Positions 7,297 through 16,736 are shown, counted from the stretch's first letter. The stretch: 41,456 nucleotides of DNA from Azoarcus sp. (GCA_031258965.1 JAIRMC010000100.1:1-41456), one strand, 5' to 3'. Program-made: numbers and translations. The notes: generated by a model not told the origin, from the letters alone.

Positions 7297-8628
7297 TCAG
7301 CCGCCGGTGTTTTCCGGAACACTTGGCGCGTCGGTTTCTTCCGCGGCTTCGGGGCGGGGACTTGCCAGAACTTTGTCGATGCGCTTGCCGTCGAGGTCGA
7401 CGACCTCCATCCGCCATTTTTCCCATGCGATCACGTCTCCCGTGCGCGGCAAGCGCCCGAGCAGCCACATGATCATGCCGGACAGGGTGTTGTAGCGCCC
7501 TCTGTCCTCTTCGGGGGTTTCCTTGAGCTGGAGCAAATCCTTGAGTTCGGGCAGGGGAATCAGGCCATCGAGCAGCCAGGAGCCGTCCTCGCGCCGCACG
7601 GCCCAGGCGTCTTCCTGGCGGTCGGGGCGGAATTCGCCCGTTACCGCTTCCATCACGTCCTGGAGCGCCACCAGCCCTTGTACTTCGCCGTATTCGTCGA
7701 CGACGAACACCATGTGCGTGTTGGAAGCGCGGAATTGTTCGAGCAGTTCCAGTCCCGTGAGCGATTCGGGCACGTAGACCGGGCTTTGCAGCGAGCGGGT
7801 GATGTCGGGTGCGCCGCCTTTGAGTGTCTGGTTGAAAAGCTGTTTGCTCGAAATGATGCCGAGGATTTCTTCTAGTCCGCCCCGGCACACGGGAAAACGC
7901 GAGTGCTCTGATTCGGCCATGCGGGCGAGGTTTTCTTCCAGCGGATGTTCGATGTCGAGCCAGACGATGTCCGAGCGCGGCACCATCAGCGAGCCGATCT
8001 GGCGGTCGTCGAGGCGAAAGACGTTGCGCACCATCGCGTGTTCGTTTTTTTCGATGATGCCGCTCTCCGAGCCTTCTTCGAGCAGGGCGTGGATTTCTTC
8101 TTCCGTGACGCCCGGCGTTTTTCCGTCGCGCAGGCCCAGAAGGCGCAGCAGTAGCGCGGTCGAGCCTGAGAGCATGCGCACGGCCGGACGCGAGGCGAGC
8201 GCCAGTGCGTACATGGGCCGCGCCACGCGGCGGGCGATGCCTTCGGGGTCGATCTGGCCGATCCGCTTGGGTACGAGTTCGCCAATGACGATGGATACGT
8301 AGGTAATCAGCACTACCGCGAACGCGGTCGCGCTGATTTCACTCGCGCGCTGTTCCAGGCCAAGTTCGCGCAGCCATGCGGCAACAGGCGCGGCCAGTGC
8401 CGATTCGCCCACGATGCCGCTCAGGATGCCGATCGAGGTGATGCCGATCTGGATGGTCGACAGAAAGCGCGTCGGCTCTTCGCCGAGGGCGACTGCCACT
8501 TTGGCCGCCGCGTCCCCTTCCTCCGCCAGTTTGGCAAGCTTGGCGCGCCGGGCGGCAACCAGCGCGATCTCGGACATGGCGAATACGCCATTGATGAGGA
8601 TAAGGACGAAGAGGAGGAGGATTTCCAT
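7297..8628 (-). CDS. CNNM/CorC-type membrane protein (DUF21, CBS pair, CorC_HlyC domain)
   Basis: A protein of 443 residues. The N-terminal DUF21/CNNM membrane domain covers about 1-190 (MEILLLFVLILINGVFAMSE, then further hydrophobic segments). A CBS pair covers about 200-325, containing VPRSDIVWLD, SRFPVC and VDEYGEVQGLV. A CorC_HlyC domain lies at about 340-420 (DGSWLLDGLIPL, GRYNTLSGMIM). The family was once called haemolysin TlyC; current evidence links it to magnesium or cobalt efflux or membrane stress, and a haemolysin role is unlikely. The CBS domains probably sense an adenine nucleotide. It starts 9 bp after the tldD stop, so it is probably in one operon with the amidase and tldD. 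Confidence 0.9.
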   Translation of the reverse strand: MEILLLFVLILINGVFAMSEIALVAARRAKLAKLAEEGDAAAKVAVALGEEPTRFLSTIQIGITSIGILSGIVGESALAAPVAAWLRELGLEQRASEISATAFAVVLITYVSIVIGELVPKRIGQIDPEGIARRVARPMYALALASRPAVRMLSGSTALLLRLLGLRDGKTPGVTEEEIHALLEEGSESGIIEKNEHAMVRNVFRLDDRQIGSLMVPRSDIVWLDIEHPLEENLARMAESEHSRFPVCRGGLEEILGIISSKQLFNQTLKGGAPDITRSLQSPVYVPESLTGLELLEQFRASNTHMVFVVDEYGEVQGLVALQDVMEAVTGEFRPDRQEDAWAVRREDGSWLLDGLIPLPELKDLLQLKETPEEDRGRYNTLSGMIMWLLGRLPRTGDVIAWEKWRMEVVDLDGKRIDKVLASPRPEAAEETDAPSVPENTGG

Positions 8629-8637
8629 TGCGCGCGG

Positions 8638-10077
8638 TCAGGCGGTTCCGCCCACTGTCAGCCCGTCGACGCGCAAGGTCGGCTGCCCCACGCCCACGGG
8701 CACGCCTTGTCCCTCTTTGCCGCAGGTGCCCACGCCGGGATCGAGCGCCATATTGTTGCCGATGAGGCTGACGCGGGTAAGCACATCGGGGCCGTTGCCA
8801 ATTAGGGTGGCGCCCTTGACCGGACGGGTAATCTTGCCGTCTTCGATCAAATACGCCTCAGCCGTGGAGAACACGAATTTGCCCGAGGTGATGTCGACCT
8901 GCCCTCCGCCGAAATTGGCCGCGTAAAGCCCTTTCTTGACTGATTTGATGATTTCGTCCGGGTCGCGCTCGCCATTGAGCATGAACGTGTTCGTCATGCG
9001 CGGCAGGGGGAGATGCGCGTAGGACTGTCGCCGCCCGTTGCCGGTGGGCGCCATGCCCATCAGGCGGGCGTTGAGCATATCCTGCATGTAGGCGGTGAGG
9101 ATGCCATCCTCGATCAGCACGGTGCGCGCGCCGGGGTTGCCTTCGTCGTCGATCGTGAGCGAGCCGCGCCGCTCCGGCAGGGAACCGTCATCGACCACGG
9201 TCACGCCGCGCGCCGCGACCTGCTGGCCGATGCGTCCGGAAAAGGCCGAACTGCCCTTGCGGTTGAAATCGCCTTCCAGTCCGTGGCCGATTGCTTCGTG
9301 AAGCAGGATGCCCGGCCAGCCCGGCCCCAGTACCACGGTCATGACGCCCGCCGGAGCCGGAACGGCTTCCAGATTGACGCTGGCCTGGTGCACGGCGGCG
9401 AGCGCGTAATCGCGCAGGCGCTCATCGGTGAAATAGCGGTAGTCGTAGCGCCCGCCGCCGCCGGCGCTGCCCTGCTCGCGCCGTTCTCCGGCTTCCATGA
9501 TGACCGTCAGGCCCACCCGCACCAGCGGACGCACATCGGCGGCCATGTGCCCATCACTGCGCGCGACCAGCACCACTTCCCAGGAACCGGCCAGGTAGGC
9601 CATGGCCTGCGTCACCCTTGCGTCGGCGGCGCGGGCGAACTGTTCCAGCCGTTCGAGCAGGCGAACCTTGGCGGTATCGTCAAGCGAGGCGAGCGGATCA
9701 TCGGCGCGATAAAGCCTGCGGGGCGGCTTGCCGGGCGTGACGGCCACGCGCCGCTTCTTGCCCGCTTCGGCAATGGCTCGCGTGGCGCGCGCGGCATCGA
9801 CAAGCGCGGCGAGTGAAATATCATCGGAATACGCGAAGGCGGTCTTTTCGCCGCTCGCCGCGCGCACTCCCACGCCTTCCTCGATGTCGAAGCTGCCCGA
9901 TTTGACGATGCCTTCCTCCAGGTTCCAGCTCTCTGTGCGGCTGTACTGGAAATAGAGATCGGCATGGTCGATATCGTGCCGCATCAGCCTGCGAAACACT
10001 TTTTCGAGGTCTTCCCGCCCCAGGTCGCGGGAGGAAAGCAGATACTTATCAGCAAGCTTGAGTGCGCTTTTCGTCAT
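8638..10077 (-). CDS. tldD: Metalloprotease TldD
   Basis: A protein of 479 residues, the normal length for TldD. The zinc-binding HExxxH is visible as HEAIGHGLEGDF in the C-terminal half, followed by the glycine-rich GNNMALDPGVGTCGKEG and GQP segments typical of the family. TldD works with TldE/PmbA as a heterodimeric protease that processes modified peptides and antitoxins such as CcdA; no tldE is in this window. Its ATG shares one base with the stop of the upstream amidase gene (TAATG), indicating coupling. In related bacteria a nitrilase-type gene often precedes tldD, as here. Confidence 0.96.
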   Translation of the reverse strand: MTKSALKLADKYLLSSRDLGREDLEKVFRRLMRHDIDHADLYFQYSRTESWNLEEGIVKSGSFDIEEGVGVRAASGEKTAFAYSDDISLAALVDAARATRAIAEAGKKRRVAVTPGKPPRRLYRADDPLASLDDTAKVRLLERLEQFARAADARVTQAMAYLAGSWEVVLVARSDGHMAADVRPLVRVGLTVIMEAGERREQGSAGGGGRYDYRYFTDERLRDYALAAVHQASVNLEAVPAPAGVMTVVLGPGWPGILLHEAIGHGLEGDFNRKGSSAFSGRIGQQVAARGVTVVDDGSLPERRGSLTIDDEGNPGARTVLIEDGILTAYMQDMLNARLMGMAPTGNGRRQSYAHLPLPRMTNTFMLNGERDPDEIIKSVKKGLYAANFGGGQVDITSGKFVFSTAEAYLIEDGKITRPVKGATLIGNGPDVLTRVSLIGNNMALDPGVGTCGKEGQGVPVGVGQPTLRVDGLTVGGTA

Positions 10078-10922
10078 TATATTTCCATTGAAGATACGAT
10101 TGTCATGACTTCCGGGCGGCGGTGGCGCAGGGCCGGAAGGCTTTGGCGGATTTCAGCAATACGGGCCGGGTCGAGCGTCGCCGCGACCGCCCCCGGCCCC
10201 TCGGCACGGCAGGCGAGGATATCGCCCCAGGGATCGACGATCATGCTGTGCCCCCAGGTGCGGCGGCCATGCGGATGGCGTCCGCCCTGCGCCGCCGCCA
10301 CAAGGTAGCATTGGTTCTCGATGGCCCGCGCGCGCAACAGCGTTTCCCAATGCGCCTGGCCCGTCGTGTAAGTAAAGGCCGCGGGCAGGACGATCAGATC
10401 GACTTCGCCCATGGCCCGGAAAAACTCCGGGAAGCGCAGGTCGTAACACACCGCGAGGCCGACGCGCCCGGCGGGCGAATCGAAGCACGCCACCCGGCTG
10501 CCCGCCTCGATGGTGCAGGCTTCGTCGTAGCGCTCATCGCCCCGCGCGAATCCGAAAAGGTGGATTTTGTCGTAACGCGCCACGCGCTCGCCATGGTCGT
10601 CGAAAACCAACGCGGCATTGCGCACCTTGTCCGGCGCGCTGGCCGCCAGCGGCAAGGTGCCGCCAACGATCCACACCCCGTGCCGTGCAGCGGCACTGCG
10701 CAGAAAGTCTTGAATCGGCCCGTCGCCGTCCCGTTCGCGGGCGCGCAACTTGGCGTTTTCATCTTCTGAGATCAGCGCGAAAAACTCCGGCAAGACCAGT
10801 AGCCGCGCGCCCTCGCCCGCAGCCTCGGCAATCAGCTCACCGGCAACGGCAAGATTGCCCGCCACGTCGGGGCCGGAGACAGTTTGAAGGGCAGCGATTT
10901 CGATGGGAGGGCGTGAAGGCAT
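10077..10922 (-). CDS. Carbon-nitrogen hydrolase (nitrilase superfamily, Nit-like amidase)
   Basis: A protein of 281 residues, a single CN-hydrolase domain. The catalytic triad is visible: Glu in LLVLPEFFAL, Lys in ARYDKIHLFG, Cys in GLAVCYDLRFPEFF. The YDLRFPE signature places it in the Nit1/Nit2 branch, whose members hydrolyse deaminated glutathione or act as omega-amidases; the exact substrate cannot be read from sequence. There is no signal peptide, so it is cytoplasmic. The gene heads a probable operon with tldD (1-base overlap) and the CNNM/CorC-type gene. The 266-bp gap upstream is shared with the divergent gene at 11189. Confidence 0.93.
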   Translation of the reverse strand: MPSRPPIEIAALQTVSGPDVAGNLAVAGELIAEAAGEGARLLVLPEFFALISEDENAKLRARERDGDGPIQDFLRSAAARHGVWIVGGTLPLAASAPDKVRNAALVFDDHGERVARYDKIHLFGFARGDERYDEACTIEAGSRVACFDSPAGRVGLAVCYDLRFPEFFRAMGEVDLIVLPAAFTYTTGQAHWETLLRARAIENQCYLVAAAQGGRHPHGRRTWGHSMIVDPWGDILACRAEGPGAVAATLDPARIAEIRQSLPALRHRRPEVMTIVSSMEI

Positions 10923-11188
10923 CTGCGGGGGATTCGGGCATTTCCAGGCGGAATTCTCTCATGCCTGCCGCCCGGCATGGACAGGGTTTCGCACGGCACA
11001 AGCGGAGGACGAAGCGGCTTCCGGAACCGGCCACGAGCGGGGGTAAACAAGACTGTAAAGCCGCGCTCGATCCCGGCCTGGCCGGATCGGGGCCACAATT
11101 GCCGCCTGGCGTCTTGTAACGACGCAATCTAAAGTTCTTCCACCCGCCGCCGAAATCTTTCATATCACATCTTTGCGGATCGCCGTCG

Positions 11189-12748
11189 ATGCCTGTTTTG
11201 CCGCGCATTGTCTTTCTGCTTGCCGCCATGGCGATATCTGCCGCCGCACAGGCGGCGGGCTGGGAAAGCGTCGACGACAACGACAAACGCACAGTTGAAA
11301 TCGACGCCGACGGGACGTTCACATCCGACCACGGCACCAAAGTGTCATGGGGGAGGGTGGTGCTGGGCAGCGCTGAAGCGGCGAAAACCGGGTACCGCAC
11401 GATCAAGGCGCTCAACCGCTACGACTGCCTCAATCGCAGTTTCTCGACGATCAAGCGAGTCTATCTCGATAACGACGATAATGTGGTCCGCGAAGAAAAC
11501 GTCACGGATCAAACGCCGCTGCTGGTGCGGCGCAATTCGGTCGACGAGCGTATTTTGCGCAAGGCTTGCGGCCTGAGCAATCCAGCGCCCGCCGCGAAAA
11601 ACGCCAAGGCAAACGCGGCGGGCAGACTCGGCAGGCTTGCCGACGCTGCGGATCGGGCAGCGAAATCGGTCAGTGCCGCACCCGCCGCGGCAGGGGTTCC
11701 CTCCCTGGACATACCCGGAATTCCCCCCAAAAGCGCGCCGATCAAGACGATGCCGTCTTCCATCGCCGCCGCGCCTGTGAGCGCCGCGCCGGAAAAATCC
11801 ACCGTACTCAAAGCGCCCGTGAAATCAACATTGAGGCAGCCCGCATCCGTCCGTTTCACGCCAACGCCAGCCGCCGCGCCCATGCCGCGACAATCCGGCG
11901 CGACGCCGACGGCGGCAAACGTCGCGGCGAAGGTTCCGGCGGGGCGGAACACTGTCATCTTCCGTCCCGTGAAGGCCAGGACAGCTCCCAGCGTCCATCT
12001 CCCGCCCCGGCCAGTACGCCATGAAACGCCGATGCGGACGGGACCCGCCCGTCCGGCGAGCGGTAGCAAGGATTGGCGTTATTACGGCGCGAGCGGCCCA
12101 GAGTCTTGGGGACATTTGCGCCCGGAATGGCGGCTGTGCGGCGAGGGCATGCGCCAATCGCCCATCGACTTCGCCGCCAGCGCGCCGGTAGCGGTCGATC
12201 TCGATCCGGTACGGTTCGACTATCGTCCGTCGCGCTTCCTCATCACCAACACCGAGCAGCAGTTGCGGGTGAAGGTCGATGCGGGCATGAGCATGGAGGT
12301 TCGCGGGCAGCGTTACATGCTGGAGGGTTTTGTTCTCCACCGTCCCGGCGAGGCGTACATTGCAGGCAAGACTGCCGACATGGAGGTGCAGTTTTTCCAC
12401 CGGGACGCCGAAGGGCACATCGCGGTGCTGGCCGTGCAGGCGGCGCGCGGCGATACGCCAAATACGTTGTTGCAGACTCTGCTCAACAATCTGCCGCTGG
12501 AAAAGGGCGACAGTTACGCGCCCGAAACGCTGATCGACCTTGCTGCTTTTCTGCCAACAAATCCGGCATATTTTCTGTATATGGGTTCGCTCACCGCACC
12601 GCCTTGCACTGAGGGCGTGTTGTGGGTGGTGATGAAAGAGCCAGTGACGCTCTCGGACGAGCAGTTCGGAATTTTTTCCCGTTTGCATCCGGGCAATGCC
12701 CGCCCGCCGCAACCCGCCAATGCGCGGTTGGTGCTGGAATCACGCTAA
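11189..12748 (+). CDS. Exported fusion of an adhesin-E-like domain and a zinc-site-deficient carbonic anhydrase domain
   Basis: A protein of 519 residues. Residues 1-23 are a signal peptide. Residues 24-128 resemble surface-adhesin E domains (GWESVDDNDKRTVEIDAD, with Cys80 and Cys127 likely paired). Residues 130-290 are an Ala/Pro/Lys-rich linker. Residues 295-519 follow the alpha-carbonic anhydrase fold: GPESWG, QSPIDF, GSLTAPPCTEGV, and the conserved Cys317/Cys473 pair. Of the three zinc ligands, the pattern FHFH is FVLH (Val382, His384) and the third ligand position is Gln401 in MEVQFFH. Two of three ligands are thus absent, so CO2 hydration is unlikely. A binding or surface role is inferred. 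It is divergent from the amidase gene and convergent with the adhesin gene downstream. Confidence 0.85.
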   Translation: MPVLPRIVFLLAAMAISAAAQAAGWESVDDNDKRTVEIDADGTFTSDHGTKVSWGRVVLGSAEAAKTGYRTIKALNRYDCLNRSFSTIKRVYLDNDDNVVREENVTDQTPLLVRRNSVDERILRKACGLSNPAPAAKNAKANAAGRLGRLADAADRAAKSVSAAPAAAGVPSLDIPGIPPKSAPIKTMPSSIAAAPVSAAPEKSTVLKAPVKSTLRQPASVRFTPTPAAAPMPRQSGATPTAANVAAKVPAGRNTVIFRPVKARTAPSVHLPPRPVRHETPMRTGPARPASGSKDWRYYGASGPESWGHLRPEWRLCGEGMRQSPIDFAASAPVAVDLDPVRFDYRPSRFLITNTEQQLRVKVDAGMSMEVRGQRYMLEGFVLHRPGEAYIAGKTADMEVQFFHRDAEGHIAVLAVQAARGDTPNTLLQTLLNNLPLEKGDSYAPETLIDLAAFLPTNPAYFLYMGSLTAPPCTEGVLWVVMKEPVTLSDEQFGIFSRLHPGNARPPQPANARLVLESR

Positions 12749-12792
12749 CGCGGAACGCCGGGGCGGCGCTTTTCCGGGAGGGCGCTCCACTC

Positions 12793-12825
12793 AAAAAAAC
12801 GGCCCGTGCCGGAAAGGCACGGGCC
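12793..12825 (-). terminator. Rho-independent terminator of the adhesin gene
   Basis: A perfect 10-bp stem, GGCCCGTGCC at 12801-12810 with GGCACGGGCC at 12816-12825 around a 5-base loop. On the - strand it is followed by seven Ts. It lies 31 bp after the adhesin stop. The T-run favours the - strand; on the + strand the hairpin has no T-run. Confidence 0.92.
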
Positions 12826-12855
12826 ATATCACATGCCGCCGAAGCGGCAAGGGGG

Positions 12856-15800
12856 TTATTTGTCGTCGATCAGCGTGCCGTTATTGAGCATGTGGTCGAT
12901 CGCGGCCTGTCCAGCGTTGCCGCCGGTCAAATCCACGCCTTCCACGACGATGTTCAACGCCAGGGCGTCGGGATCGACAGGCGAGACGGTAATCTTCGTG
13001 CTGCCGTCGTTGACGCTCACGCTCAGATGCTCGGTATCGAACTGGAACTCTTTCGCGTCATCCGCGAGCAGGTCGCGCAGATCAAGCTTGTCCTCCCCGG
13101 CAGTGAACTGGGCGATGGATACGTTCACCGGCGAGTCGGAAACATCGGACAACGTCCACGCAAAGACATCTTCGCCTTCTTCCCCATGGAGAGGCGCTGG
13201 CGGCAGTTCCTTCACGTCGACGGTGACAGTCGCCCAGTCGCTCGTGCTGCCATCGTCGTCCACCAGTATGTAATCGAACGAATCCGGGCCAGCGTAGCCA
13301 TCGTTCGGCGCCAGATACTGGAAGGTGCCGTCCGGGTTGATCCACACGCTGCCACCATGTTCGGTGACGAGGGTCGGCGCGCCATTGCCAAGGCTGGGCG
13401 ATTGCGCGACGTCTACCACATCACCGCCATCCCCCGCCCTGATCGCTGCGACATGCGTTGCGCTCACTTCGACATCCGGCGAGGTCAACCGCCCTGACGA
13501 GTCCGTATCGAGGCCCGCGCCGGTAATGACATTGCCCCAATTGCGCACAATGTAGTTGGTCTGGCCGCTGTCGCCGTCATTCGCTGTCGGCGCGGTGTCG
13601 GTAATTGCAATATTTACCGTCGTCAGGCTGCCAAGCGTACCCTGGTCGCTGACCGGGCGATAGGAGAAGTGGTCATGATCCGACACGTCGTCGCTATGAT
13701 CGCGCAATGGCGCCTTGTAGTCGAAACTGCCATCCGGGCGGATAGTGACCACGCCGCCCAGGGCAGTGGCAATCGCCACGCCACCCGCAACAACATCGAC
13801 TTCGTTATTCTCCGCGTCGAGAACTTTGCCCACCGTGGTGGTGTCCTTGGCGCCGTCGTTGGCCAGCACATCGAAAGTACCGGACGTGCCTTCTACAATG
13901 GAGAAGTTGTCGGTGCGGCTGGCCGGCGGCAGTTCTAGTACATTGAACGTGACCGTCGCCCATTCGCTCCGACCGTCGGTATCCGTCAGCTGGTATTGGA
14001 ACGAATCCGCGCCGTCGTAACCCGTTCGCGGCGCGGCATACTGGAAGCTGCCGTCCGGGTTGATCCACACGCGGCCACCGTTCACGGTGACGAGAGCCGG
14101 CGCGCCATTGCCAAGGCTGGACGATTCCACAACCGTTACGGCATTGCCGCCTTCTCCCGCCCTGACCGCCGCGATATGCAACGCATCGGGACCATCCGCC
14201 GAAGGCACGTCCGCGCTCGCGCCACCAGTGCCATTGATAACATTGCCCGCATTGCGCGCAATGTAGCTGGTATCGCCAATGTAATCATCATTCGCCACCG
14301 GCACGGTGTCGGTAACCGTGATGTTTACCTTCGTCGAACCGCCGAGCGTGCCCTGATCGCTGATCGGCTGATAGTAGAAGTGGTCATGATCCGACACATT
14401 GTCGCTATGGTCGCGCAACGGCGCCTTGTAGTCGAAAGTGCCATCCGCATGGACCGTGACCGTTCCACCCAGGGCGGTGGCAATCGTCGCGCTGCCATTG
14501 ACAAGCTCGACCGCGCCGTCCTTGCCCGTGACGTTGGCTACCGCAGTGGCCTTGCCGCCGTCGTTGGCCAACACGCTCTCGAAGCTCGTCGTCGAGCCTT
14601 CCGCTGCGGAGACGTTATCGGAGAAGCTGGCTGGCGGCAGTTCTTTCACGTTGACCGTGACCGTCGCCCAGTCGCTCTCGCTGTCAGTATCCGTCAGTTT
14701 GTATTGGAACGAATCCAGACCGTCGTAACCCGTTGCCGGCGCGGCATACTGGAAGCTGCCGTCCGGGTTGATCCACACACGACCGCCGTTCGCGGTGACG
14801 AGGGTCGGCGCGCCATTGCCAAAGTTGGGCGATTGCGTGACATCTACCGCATTGCCGCCCTCTCCCGCCCTGACCGCCACGACATGCAACGCATCGGGAC
14901 CGTCCGCCGAGGGTTTGTCCGCGCCCGCGCCTGTGAGCAGCTCGCCTTCGATGACGTTGCCCGTATTGCGCCAAAGGTAGTTGGTCTCGCCAAGGTCATC
15001 GTCAACCGCCACCGGCACGGTGTCCTTGACGGTGATGTTTACCGTCGCCGGGCCGCCGAGCGTGCCTTTCGCGCTGACCGGGACATACACGAAGGAATCC
15101 ACCGGGTCGGGCGCGCCAGCCGTATGCGTGGGCAACGGCGCCGTATAGTCGAAAGTGCCATCCGCGTGGATCGTGACCGTTCCGCCCAGGGCGGTGGTGA
15201 TCGTCGCGCTGCCATTGACAAGCTCAACCGCGCCGTCCTTGCCCGTGACGCTGGCTACCGCAGTGGCCTTGCCGCCGTCGTGGGCCAGCACGCTCTCGAA
15301 GCTCGTCGTCGAGCCTTCATCGACTGAGAACTTGTCGGGGAAGCTGGCGGGCGGCAGTTCTTTCACGTTGACCGTGACCGTCGCCCAGCCGCTCTCGCTG
15401 TCGGTATCCGTCAGTTTGTATTGGAACGAATCCAAACCGTCGTAACCCGTTGCCGGCGCGGCATACTGGAAGCTGCCGTCCGGGTTGATCCACACACGGC
15501 CGCCGTTCGCGGTGACGAGGGTCGGCGCGCCATTGCCAAAGTTGGGCGATTGCGTGACATCTACCGCATTGCCGCCCTCTCCCGCCCTGACCGCCACGAC
15601 ATGCAACGCATCGGGGCCGTCCGCCGAAGGCACGTCCGCATTCGTGCCACCTTCGCCAGTGATGACATTGCCCGTATTGCGCGCAATATAGTTGGTGTCG
15701 CCAAGATCGTCGTCAACCGCCACCGGGCTAGTGTCAGCGACCGAAATTTTCACGGTTATCGGGTCGCTGCTGACGTTGCTGCTGTTGACTGCCCGATACT

Positions 15801-16557
15801 GGAAGGAATCTACCGGGTCGGGCGCACCAGCCGTATGAGGAAGCACCGGCGCCGTATAGTCGAAATGACCATCCGGGTAGATCGTGACTGTTCCGCCCAA
15901 GGCGGTAGTAACCGTCGTACCCCCCTCATTGACGTTAATGTTGAGCAAACCGTCGGGACTAACGACTTGGCCCACCTTGGCGCTATCACCGGCGCCATCG
16001 TTGGCCAGCACGTTCTCGAAGCGTACCGTCTCGCCTTCCTCGACGGAGAAGGTGTCGTCCGTCCCTTGCCATGGCTCTGTCGACGGCCCACCATTTCCGC
16101 CACCACTACCGGTGCCGCCGCTTCCTCTAAGAGATCTTCTACCACTTGGTAGAGAGGGATCACCGCCGGGATAAGTACCTAGCGGCGGGTCGATGGTTTC
16201 GTTAACGCGTATTATTTCGGGTGTGGTGTCGTGGCCTTCGTTAGAAGGAGAAGGCCCAGTCGCCGGAGCTTCGATATCGTCGAGAGTGAGCTGAAGCTCA
16301 TTTATGGTCTCTTCAAGTCTCTTCGGCGTCATTTCGACTTCGTCATCGTCCGGTGCCATGGCGACTTCCGTTCCGCCCTGAACAGCAAACGGATTGCCAA
16401 CGTCGGAGGTCAGCACAACCGGGCCGTCTCCAGTGACGAGAGTTTCGCCGTCATAGATATGATCGCCAGGCTTGAGCGGGCGAAGACCATCCGGGCCGCG
16501 CGCGAAGGCTTGCCCCTTGACCGAGTTGACGGTTGCAACGACTTGATTCGGTACCAT
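12856..16557 (-). CDS. LapA/BapA-like type I secreted adhesin with retention module
   Basis: A protein of 1233 residues. The ATG at 16557 is chosen because CAGGAGG lies seven bases upstream. Residues 1-75 (VVATVNSVKGQAFARGPDG, LKPGDHIYDGETLVTG) match the N-terminal retention module that plugs LapA-type adhesins in the TolC-like outer membrane pore. Residues 130-165 are a Gly/Ser-rich linker. Residues 166-1121 are four tandem units of about 238 residues, each made of two VCBS/Ig-like modules (VLANDG, DGTFDYTAP, then NPDGSFQYAAP, DSFQYKLTD). Residues 1122-1233 are a type I secretion C-terminal domain (EDVFAWTLSDV, AGEDKLDLRDLL, VEGVDLTG). No canonical di-alanine-glycine LapG cleavage site is visible after the module. 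The exporter genes lie directly upstream. Confidence 0.92.
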   Translation of the reverse strand: MVPNQVVATVNSVKGQAFARGPDGLRPLKPGDHIYDGETLVTGDGPVVLTSDVGNPFAVQGGTEVAMAPDDDEVEMTPKRLEETINELQLTLDDIEAPATGPSPSNEGHDTTPEIIRVNETIDPPLGTYPGGDPSLPSGRRSLRGSGGTGSGGGNGGPSTEPWQGTDDTFSVEEGETVRFENVLANDGAGDSAKVGQVVSPDGLLNINVNEGGTTVTTALGGTVTIYPDGHFDYTAPVLPHTAGAPDPVDSFQYRAVNSSNVSSDPITVKISVADTSPVAVDDDLGDTNYIARNTGNVITGEGGTNADVPSADGPDALHVVAVRAGEGGNAVDVTQSPNFGNGAPTLVTANGGRVWINPDGSFQYAAPATGYDGLDSFQYKLTDTDSESGWATVTVNVKELPPASFPDKFSVDEGSTTSFESVLAHDGGKATAVASVTGKDGAVELVNGSATITTALGGTVTIHADGTFDYTAPLPTHTAGAPDPVDSFVYVPVSAKGTLGGPATVNITVKDTVPVAVDDDLGETNYLWRNTGNVIEGELLTGAGADKPSADGPDALHVVAVRAGEGGNAVDVTQSPNFGNGAPTLVTANGGRVWINPDGSFQYAAPATGYDGLDSFQYKLTDTDSESDWATVTVNVKELPPASFSDNVSAAEGSTTSFESVLANDGGKATAVANVTGKDGAVELVNGSATIATALGGTVTVHADGTFDYKAPLRDHSDNVSDHDHFYYQPISDQGTLGGSTKVNITVTDTVPVANDDYIGDTSYIARNAGNVINGTGGASADVPSADGPDALHIAAVRAGEGGNAVTVVESSSLGNGAPALVTVNGGRVWINPDGSFQYAAPRTGYDGADSFQYQLTDTDGRSEWATVTFNVLELPPASRTDNFSIVEGTSGTFDVLANDGAKDTTTVGKVLDAENNEVDVVAGGVAIATALGGVVTIRPDGSFDYKAPLRDHSDDVSDHDHFSYRPVSDQGTLGSLTTVNIAITDTAPTANDGDSGQTNYIVRNWGNVITGAGLDTDSSGRLTSPDVEVSATHVAAIRAGDGGDVVDVAQSPSLGNGAPTLVTEHGGSVWINPDGTFQYLAPNDGYAGPDSFDYILVDDDGSTSDWATVTVDVKELPPAPLHGEEGEDVFAWTLSDVSDSPVNVSIAQFTAGEDKLDLRDLLADDAKEFQFDTEHLSVSVNDGSTKITVSPVDPDALALNIVVEGVDLTGGNAGQAAIDHMLNNGTLIDDK
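13195..16062 (-). repeat. Four ~715-bp repeat units in the adhesin
   Basis: Units correspond to residues 166-405, 406-644, 645-880 and 881-1121. Units 1 and 2 are almost identical over about 270 bp (15358-15630 against 14641-14913), with only about six differences, while unit 4 is the most diverged. The near-identity points to recent unit duplication or gene conversion and makes assembly and copy number uncertain. Confidence 0.88.
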
Positions 16558-16722
16558 TTTAGTGCCTCCTGATGCCCGCTTCGCGGCCCGTTCAATACCG
16601 GACAAGGGCAAGGGTTATTAGCTGAACAACGGCCCGGCTTCGGTTGCTGTTTTGGTGAAACGCATACCGCCCCGGCAATCACACACGATGTAAGCGTATA
16701 AAGAGTCGCGGAAGAAAAAAAT

Positions 16723-16736
16723 TGTACTGACGTACA
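16723..16736. promoter_or_regulatory. Inverted repeat upstream of the adhesin (operator or weak terminator)
   Basis: TGTAC-TGAC-GTACA is a perfect 5-bp dyad about 166 bp before the adhesin start. On the - strand it is followed by ATTTTTTT, so it could be a weak terminator for the regulator gene ending at 16814. Alternatively it is an operator for the adhesin promoter. The two readings cannot be separated from sequence. Confidence 0.35.

Noticed and set aside
7297-8628. Haemolysin annotation for the TlyC-like protein
   Set aside because: DUF21-CBS-CorC proteins were named haemolysins historically; the domains indicate an ion or membrane role.
13996-15327. 443-residue ORF antisense to the adhesin repeats
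   Set aside because: It mirrors the repeats of the adhesin and has no independent start signal.
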